A stretch of 64,000 bases of DNA, taken from the NCBI GenBank assembly GCA_025685495.1, contig JAJNMT010000267.1, positions 248,001 through 312,000 on the forward strand, given 5' to 3'. Below are positions 56,493 to 64,000 of the stretch, one piece after another. Under the pieces are notes generated by a model that did not search any database, was not told the origin of the DNA, and was given only the letters and a program-made list of their open reading frames with translations. The DNA comes from Huntiella abstrusa (taxonomy: Eukaryota; Ascomycota; Sordariomycetes; Microascales; Ceratocystidaceae). How positions within the stretch are numbered: position 1 is the stretch's first letter; each line of letters opens with the position of its first letter. A program made the translations under genes and the position numbers.

Positions 56493-56555
56493 TTGTTATT
56501 GTTTCGTTGTTGCCATCTCCCTCCTGTCAGCCTTTAAAAAGCCCCCCTGTCCCGC

Positions 56556-56559
56556 GCCG

Positions 56560-56570
<11 letters not shown>
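56556..56570. repeat. target-site duplication, left copy
   Basis: GCCGCAATTTTTTTT, identical to 56939-56953, flanking the retroposon at 56571-56938. Confidence 0.85.
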
Positions 56571-56595
<25 letters not shown>

Positions 56596-56938
56596 AAGAG
56601 GACAAGAGTGTTGTACGCCGTACCCGCGCCGTGACGGGATTCATGCCGCAAGCCGACACCCTCTGGAAAAGGTTGATTTATTTCGACACACACGAAGATA
56701 GATGTCAAAATTTGCGGGAAGGTTTCACAGTACTTGCATCGTCAAGCCCCTCCTGGTGTTCGTCACCGGGCCCTAAGTTTGGTCATAGGAGGGTTCCTCG
56801 GCGCAATGCACTCGCATCTCCTCACCTCTCGAGACTGGCCCAAAGGACGACACCTTTGTGATCAGTCGCGCCGGGTGAGGTCGTCGTATTGATAGTTAGC
56901 TCTGTTCAGGTAGACGATAAATAGTACAACAACAACAA
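56571..56938 (-). mobile_element. 368-bp retroposon (SINE or 5'-truncated LINE) with 15-bp target-site duplication
   Basis: Bounded by perfect direct repeats (56556-56570 and 56939-56953). Read on the minus strand it starts TTGTTGTTGTTG, has about 344 bp of unique sequence and ends in a 24-base A tail followed by the A-rich duplication, the classic signature of target-primed reverse transcription at a TT/AAAA site. Read on the plus strand it ends ...TAGTACAACAACAACAA, like the CAA tails of fungal Tad-type LINEs, so orientation is not fully settled. No reverse transcriptase frame is present. The left duplication lies 63 bp upstream of the tRNA-Met gene. Confidence 0.7.
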
Positions 56939-56953
56939 GCCGCAATTTTTTTT
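56939..56953. repeat. target-site duplication, right copy
   Basis: GCCGCAATTTTTTTT, identical to 56556-56570. Confidence 0.85.
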
Positions 56954-57524
56954 CCGTCGTCACGATTCCCGAGATCTTGGTATGGAGTGTTACATTGAAC
57001 CTACAGGAACACATCAATCGACAACGTCAATTCCCGAAATAAAAAAGACAAAATCCAACTGTATTAAAAACAAACAATGCAACCGAAAAATCTATCTGCT
57101 CTTAATCACCAGCCAACCCAACAGTCTGTCCATGTTCAACAAAACATCACAAGCCGATACAGAAACATCTGATCAAGCCATCTCCCCAGAAGAAGCAACA
57201 TGCCCAAAGGCAAGAAACGCACTCTCCTCTAGCAAAACAGGAAAAACAAGGACAAACCGTCAGTCATTTATTCATTAAAAAAACGCTCTCGCGACACCAG
57301 TCTGTAAAATAGGACATATTCTTTGTGCCGCGAGGCAAAATAAAGCAAAAACAAGAAAATAAACAGCAAAGTAACAACAAAATCAAAAGGTCTGAATGCT
57401 CAGACCGCAGGTAACAAAACAAGACAAGCTGATGAAAAACAAAACCGCAAAACAAAACAACGCGCAACGAATATGAAATGCCAAAAAATCAAACATGCAG
57501 ACCACCAGCCCCATTCTTCTCCAT
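56954..57524. other. A-rich 3' flank of the deaminase-like gene
   Basis: Rich in A on the plus strand (T-rich on the coding strand of the gene to the right), as expected for its 3'-untranslated region. No gene seen. Confidence 0.5.
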
Positions 57525-60500
57525 CTATTTCTTGTCCTTCTTGCTGCGGAACACCTTGAACAGCGACTTGAGCTTGGACTTCTTCTTGGGCGTCTCGGCT
57601 GACGGAGACACCGACACTGGCGTAGCCGCGCGGGGCGTGGAAAGGAGACCCGTCTTAGTGGGCGTAGTGACCACGGGCGAAGCAATGGTGGCGGTGGGAG
57701 AAGTAACCGTAGGAGAGACGGAGGTCGGGGTAGTCGGGGCGACAGCCTTGGTGGGGGTAACTGGCGCCGGAGCAACGGCCTTGGTAGGAGTGACCGGGGC
57801 AGGAGTCTCGGCAATTGGCGCCTCGATCTTGGGAGTGGCAGGGACAGCCTCGACAACCTTCTCCTCGACGACAGGGACGGAAACGGCAGCAGGGGTAGCA
57901 ACCTCTTCGACCTTGGCAACGGGGATAGCAGCCTCGACGGCGGCAGCGACCTCCTCAACCTTAGCGACAGGAGCGGCCTCCTCGACAGTAGTAGCGACCT
58001 CAGCGACCTTAGTCTCGGCAGCAGGAACAACTTCTTCCTTGACAGCCTCAACCACGGGAGCAGCAGCCTTCTCGACAGGGGCCTCAACAGCCTTTTCAGC
58101 GACCTTTTCAACGGCAGCAATGGGAGCGACAACGGCAGCAGCGACCTCCTTATCGTCCTCATCATCAATGGCAGCACCATCATCAACAGCTTCAGAGACA
58201 GCCGCCTTGGCCTTGTTAGCCTCTTGAGCAACAGCCAAAGGAATGGCAGACGAAGTAGGTGGTGTAGGAACGGGCATAGGAACGCTGAAAGCCTTGGGCT
58301 GGGGAATGTCAATGGGAGCAGCAACGGCCTCAACTGGAGCGGCGTCCTCAACAGCAGCCTCAACAGCAGCCTCAACCTCCTTGACGGGGGCCTCGACAGG
58401 TTGAGAAACCACTCTAGGAGCGGACTGCTCGACACGGTGAGCACTCAGGTCAGGAACAGAGGCAGCGATGGCATGGTCGTCCTCGTCGTCACCCATGCTG
58501 GCAGCAGGCTCAGACTGGGTGCGCTTAAGATCAGGCTTGGTAGCAATGACCAGCTCCTCTTGCTCAGGCTCGGGAGTAGTGGGGGCAGTCTCAACTTCAC
58601 CTGACTCATTAACCAGGTCACGTTGGCCACTAGTAGCGCAAGAGTATGGGTAACCGACCAGGGTAACAGGAACACCCTCCTGGAAGTGGGAGTCACCAAC
58701 AGCAACACCATCATCTTCATCATCATCGTGAGCAGGCAGAATGTGGGGAATATCACCGTGCTCCTCTTCATCTTCCCCATCAACAGCCTGGGAGGCAGCA
58801 GCTCTCTCACTAGGGTGGTTGAGAATACGGTCCTCAATCTCAGATCTGGAAAGGTGGACTGAGCGGTCAACATACTCCTCGTCTCCGTGGTAATGGCCGT
58901 TGCACTGGTGTTGTTGAGCAGCCTCAGCAGCAATCTCCTCCTCGGTCTGTTCAGGCACAATGGTGGTGTCGGATCTAGGAAGAGTCATGATGACACTCTG
59001 TGCAGGCTCAGGGCGCTTAGGAGTCTCGTCATACGCACTAAGAAGGCCCAGACCCCAAGTAACAGTAGCTTGCAGACGGTTAACAAAGGCAGATTCGATG
59101 TTATCCATGCCAGGGATTCCAGGCATGTTGGGAAGGCGCCAGTTGGTGTACAGTCTACCGTGTGAGAAAGGAATGTAGATGCCGCAGTGAGCGTTAACGA
59201 AGGTGTTGCAAAGCCAGCAAGAAGCCTTTGAAGAGCACACAGTCCGTGGTGGCAAGAAGTGAGCAGGGAAATCTGGGTGAGCACAGTGGTAGATGATCTG
59301 CATTTCAGCGTGAACACGACCAGTGAGCGAGGTTTGCATGATCTCCTCGAATGACTCGCCAGCGCGCTTAGCCTTCTTCTTACTATCAATTACATGCATT
59401 ATGTGCTGGATGGTAGCAGTAGGAGCGACAGGGCACATGGCGCGAATACGACCCTCACGAGTTACGGTGCCAGGGCGGGGCATAGGGGTCTGCTCGAAAA
59501 CACTGTCATCCATGAGAAGAGGCACAACGGTCGCCCGGCGAGCGACTGGGTACTTCTTGGCGATACGGTAGAGAGTGCGGGCAACACGAACGTAGTATGC
59601 GGTCTTGCTGACAATGGCAGAGATACTCTTGGCGGCTGAGGGCACGATAGAGCGGGGAGGGAGTTCGCGCATCAACTGGTCCAGGTTAGGGACAGCAAGG
59701 TTGAGGTCGTGCAAACCCTTGACGACCGCCACAAGATTGGCGACATGGCGCTGATTTCTACGCCAGCCGGCAATCAGCTGGATTACATTGGTACCATACA
59801 TGCGGAACTGGCTACCACCTTCGGGGTTTCTGTTAAAGAGCATCCCGTTGACAGCAGTGACAGCTTGGTTAAGCTTAAAGTCAAGATCCTTGCGGGTCTT
59901 GTTGTGACGGCACTCTGCGAGGCCCATGCGGGCCAGAATCTTGGCCTCGCAAGCAGTGACAATGGCGACAAGAATCTTGTCCTCCATTCCCTCGTTGCGA
60001 GCTAGTGATAAATGGTTAGTATTACGAGCGGATGATTGCGGGGATTCGACTTTTGTTGATTGTGGGTGTGACACGTGATACCAAAAACAAGCTAGTCTGA
60101 ATCTCGGTAGCTCCAGAAACAGTTTTTATGGTGTGTGTATAAAACCGTGCAAACAATGGCCGCGATGGATTTAGTGGCAAAATACTTACAATCACGAACC
60201 TGGCTCATCAAAGACAAGACACTTTCGACAGCAGTTTTTGTCATTTCCAGTTGATCAAGACCATCTTCGGGCGTGGCGCGGTTGACAGCCAACAAAACCT
60301 GCAATCTGCTCTGTTCAGGGTCCTCGACAACAGCAACGGCCGAGGTGTAGTCGGATTCGTCTCTAAACTTGGATACAACAGCCAAGGCGTGCGACAGTTC
60401 GAGTTCCTTTTGCGGCGGCAGAGAGTATTCGGAATGCGGTCTGGGGAAGTTGGTACTGGCCTCGGAAATTGGGGGGTGGACAATAGGCTGCTCGGGAATG

Positions 60501-60607
60501 TCGTAGACTTGGCGGGCGAGAGCAATGTTTACGGCAGTACCAATAGCGTTCGACAGAGGGCCGGCTTCTGCCGCTCTCGACGATCTAGGCGAAGAGTAAG
60601 AAGCCAT
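57525..60607 (-). CDS. OTT_1508-like deaminase-fold protein with long Ala/Val/Glu/Pro tail
   Basis: Two exons (60190-60607, 57525-60001) give 964 residues; the 188-nt intron is GTAAGT...CACTAG, phase 1. Start context is GTCCCCATGG. The N-terminal 340 residues are largely helical. The deaminase core has H370-A371-E372 followed by SSKASCWLC with C401 and C404, the zinc and proton-shuttle pattern of the cytidine-deaminase fold in the variant I recognise as the OTT_1508-like family, reported from fungi and from bacterial toxin systems. Residues about 430-640 are acidic and disordered; about 640-930 is an Ala-Val-Glu-Pro repeat-like tract with VTPTKAVAP duplicated; the end is strongly basic (KKKSKLKSLFKVFRSKKDKK). 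Substrate (nucleic acid, nucleotide or none) is unknown. Confidence 0.82.
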
Positions 60608-63600
60608 GGGGACGGTGGCCGAGGTCGGGTGGGTCGGAAAAAGGAGGGTGGTGTGGTGGTGTGGCGGCGGTAAGAACAGCAGCCGGTATGAATGTTGGTG
60701 TGTAGCTCCAGAGAAAAAGGACTGGCAGAAAAGAACCTGGCGGTCAGGATGAAATACAAGAATTAAAAGACAGATGCTAGAATGAACAGCGAGTGACGCG
60801 CGCAAGTACAAGACGCGGCGCTAATGAGATGTCAAAAAAGGAGAGAGAGAGAGGGAGAGAGATACAAAGAGGAGACGGTGAAGCAGGTGAAATCAGCTTA
60901 CACTGCAGAAAAGGAAGAAAAACGGAAGAGAAAGAAGAAACAAGAAAAAAAGAAGCAAGGCTGAGAAATAATCCACGAGCAAGCAAAATTAGATGCCAGG
61001 CTGGTAGGGAAGGGCAAGAGCGCAAAGCCAAGATAGAACAAAAAGCTGACAAAAAAGAGACAATTGCTTGTGATCACGTAGTAGCTACCCGTTCTGGACT
61101 TGCAATCAGAGAGCGAGGTAGGAAACAGGGGGGTAGGAACAGGCGAGACAGGCACTGGAAGGGAAGAAAAAGGAAGGGATGTCAAGTTGGGCAATAACTG
61201 ATGGAATGGGTATTGCAATTTGGGAAGTCGTTAAATTGGGTCGTAAAATGGAAGTCGTGAACGTGATATTGAAGAAATGGGTACAGCCAAGGACTAGCAG
61301 TGGCGTGTATTTTTGTATGGATGACTTTGAGTGTTTAGAAAGCCAAAGAAGAGAAGATAATGACTCGTGAGCAGATATATCGAAACAAAGATGGCGAAGG
61401 CGGGCAAGAAAATCGTTAGGTTTTGGATGATGAGGTTGGGTGATTTGCCGGGGGGGTAGTATGCGGTAGTAGTTTAGGTACAGCAATAACCAAAAAAAAA
61501 TGAAGGAAAAAAAAAAAAGAAGCGAGGAAACTGATAACCTGTAAGCCAGGGTTTTAGTAACTTCTTGGTTTACCTGGGTTTGGGTGACCGGACAGGTGAA
61601 GGGGTACGGGACAGGCTTGTGCGAGTAATTGCTGGAACGGGCGAGTGGCTTTTTTGTAGAATTTCGGTGAGATGCAACAGCAGCAGGAAAACGAAATTGA
61701 AGAAATCCCGTTGATCTACTGAAAAGTATCTGGCGACCGACTTTGCGGGGTTTTTGAGAGGGAGAAAGAGATGGGAAGTAAGAAACGATGGAAGGTTTAT
61801 CTGACAATGGAAATAAGATCAGAAGGAAACTACAAAGTGACGGGGGGTGACAGAGGCAGAGACCCGTCTATTTGAAGACAGTTTCCGCCGTGAGATCCGT
61901 TTTTTTTTCAACTTGTTCGTTGCCTTCCTTTACCGCCCATTCCAGCCTGATCCGGGGTCCTGGCGTGGACAGCGAGGTTGTGCAGACGGATTTGCGTTGT
62001 GGGTTTTTGCGGTTCCATTCCCATTCGGTGAATCTTTTCCAGGAAGATGATATCCCGTTGGGCTGCAAGAGTGGTCAGCAACAAGACCAACCGTTCAGCC
62101 CGTCGGTTGATTAGGCCGCCACGACTGTCTTGATTCCTTTGTCTTCGTTTTTTGCCTCTTTTTAGATGGTTCAGTGTGAAATCTTCTGCACTGTTGCCTG
62201 ACTGACAGACAAGTTCCTCGTGGTTCTCATGGTTCTGGCCGGGCCTTGTCATGGGCTTTACATTTCCCCAGCCTAAAGGCCAGCTCTTTCGACCCCGGCC
62301 CCGCCCGTGGCTGCAGTTACCATGCACCTCGGAGGCGGTCAGGCTGCCATGGGCGCGAAGAAGGGGGTTTCCTATATGGAAAGCTACATATGAATAGACG
62401 ACCGAATCAAGACGCCGTTGTTCTCCAAGTACAGAGGGACAATAGTCGTCATTTATTAAAGATTGCATAGCTCTTGCCAAATCTCTCTATCCCGTTGGAT
62501 ATAGTCCGAGAGTCCCGGTGTTCCAATTTACCTGAACTATTTCTAGAGTCAGCGGCCAGGGCGAACAAAATTAAGCCTTCCATTGACCCTTCCACCAGCT
62601 TGGCCCCTTGTTGCCCCTGGCCTGGGCTGATGGCTCCTCTAGCTCATTGTCCTAGCTTCCGGCTCCTTGAGCTACATCCTGGTATTCTGCAGCCCAAAAA
62701 GGCCACCAGGCAACGTAAACCCTACTATTCGCGAGAGCCCAATTCCATATAATCCAGTGAAGAAAAGTGGTTGGGCTGCACCGAACATCATCCTCTCCGT
62801 CATCCTCTTACACAAAATCGACCACTAGTCCCGCCTTAACTACAATCCCATATCAATCCCAAGCCTTATTGTGTCGTCCAAAACGGGTGTCGGTTGACTT
62901 GAATTCCATTCCTCAGAGGCTTAGTCATCTGCTTTTACGACTCAAGGTAACATTATATCGATGAGTTTCACTCCCGATAGATTCACTCCATCGGTGACAA
63001 ATCTTCTCAAACTTCTGTCCTACACAAACAAACCCAACTCGAAAATCCCATGTTGTAACCCGTTTTATTCTCAAGTCTTCGCCCCGTCTTTTGTTTTCTG
63101 CACTTTACTGCCCAAAATCCCCAAAAAACAACAAGAGATAGAACTGCCTAATTCCCCACAAACTTGGAAACCCACAAAATATGTACCCCATCTCCATATG
63201 TATCTACATACGCATGTATGCACATTATTCATACATTCAATCACGCGAGCTCCTGCTCTGACTCTCGTCCTTCATTCGCCTCCTGCACCTTACATGAGTT
63301 GCATGTGAAATGTATGTATGTATGCATGTAAATGCGCTGGCACCACTTTTTGCCTTGTTCTCCCCCCTTCCCCCCGTTTTGTGGATGGTGGTGGCCAAAA
63401 GGGAAATCCTTCCCTTGAATCCTACATTTGTCTTTCCTTTCCTTCGCCTTGTCTCTTTCGGTGCTCTATTTGCCATTCGGTTAGGCTCCAAAAAAGGTGT
63501 CTTGTACCCAATTGAGTAAGACTAGTCTTCTTTCCACTTTAATCGCCGATGAAGCAAGTCCATCCCGCCCCTGACTATACAGTAATACTTAAAAACCCTA

Positions 63601-64000
63601 CAGATCAATCAGATGTCAGAATTAACCCTCAGTTGACAGCTCCGGCCGAGAACATACTAGGGTTGAGAAACCTAACTGTTCAGCCCATATCCCTAGTTAA
63701 ACGACCGGGGTTCAAACTATTAAGACATGTGTGGTAACCCTTTCTATCGTTCAACGCCAAGGGTTGAACACACCTTTCGCATGTCGTATCTTCATCTAGA
63801 AGATCCAGCTGACATGTCAAGCTTGACAACCAACATTTGACAACCATCATCTTACGAAATGAACAATGAAGAGCGGGTGAATAGAACCTTTTTTGTGACA
63901 GTTCTAGACCAAAGTACACGCAGGTCCCACGCCATCCATCGTTCTCGTGACAAAAGTACAGTAAGAAGTCATCCAGATACAACATAATCGGCGCCATCTT
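60608..64000. other. gene-free right edge, with leader of the deaminase-like gene
   Basis: 60610-61850 is purine-rich on the plus strand (pyrimidine-rich on the gene's coding strand) with GAGAGAGAGAG at about 60841 and A runs at 61491-61520, fitting a long 5' leader. From 61850 to the end nothing resembles a known gene; a (TATG)n stretch lies at 63310-63327. Open frames such as 61106-61807 and 61908-62480 have leader-like or random composition. Confidence 0.5.

Noticed and set aside
61106..61807. 233-codon minus-strand frame with a hydrophobic stretch
   Set aside because: Lies in the pyrimidine-rich leader of the deaminase-like gene; the hydrophobic run comes from T-rich simple sequence.
1..64000. 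CRISPR arrays, operons or prokaryotic ribosome binding sites
   Set aside because: No regularly spaced direct repeats; the window is eukaryotic with spliceosomal introns.

Overview
The window looks like nuclear DNA of a filamentous ascomycete (Pezizomycotina; Orbiliomycetes is possible but cannot be shown from this sequence alone). Protein-coding genes are interrupted by mostly short introns (47-188 nt) with GT...AG ends and CTAAC-type branch sites. The gene content is fungal: Duo1 of the DASH complex, a Pby1-type SurE-TTL fusion, Scy1, a vacuolar/PMCA-type Ca2+-ATPase, tannase/feruloyl esterase, and fungal MULE transposases. Several genes have long pyrimidine-rich leaders.

Layout. 1-6658 is gene-free and ends in a pyrimidine-rich leader. 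6659-24321 is gene-dense and mostly about chromosome maintenance: a zinc-finger/poly-Q protein, Scy1, Mcm10, RNase H2 subunit B, Duo1, a basic Ser/Thr-Pro-rich protein of unknown function, and a Pby1-like protein. Mcm10 and RNase H2B are divergent and share a 464-bp promoter with two tandem ACGCGT (MluI cell-cycle box) sites, which suggests G1/S co-regulation. 24322-31145 is a gene-poor stretch. 31146-36456 is a Ca2+-ATPase for which I infer an overlooked 53-nt coding exon and a 1.4-kb intron. A Sir2-family deacetylase follows (38859-40613).

41321-56953 is accessory territory. It holds a stand-alone Ty1/copia Gag-protease ORF with a damaged protease motif, a secreted tannase-like esterase, an apparently intact MULE transposase (752 aa, DDE and SWIM motifs present), and directly upstream a 1294-aa two-exon protein built from a FAR1-type zinc finger, a catalytically altered MULE core, a SWIM-like motif and three tandem-repeat tracts. 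An intron-containing elongator tRNA-Met follows, with a 368-bp retroposon inserted 63 bp upstream of it and flanked by a perfect 15-bp target-site duplication. 57525-60607 encodes a 964-aa protein with an OTT_1508-like deaminase core (HAE ... CxxC). The last 3.4 kb has no recognisable gene.

The strongest candidates for undescribed biology are the paired MULE-derived genes, the isolated copia Gag-protease gene, and the deaminase-fold protein. All splice models were built by eye from splice signals, reading phase and family resemblance; no database search was run.
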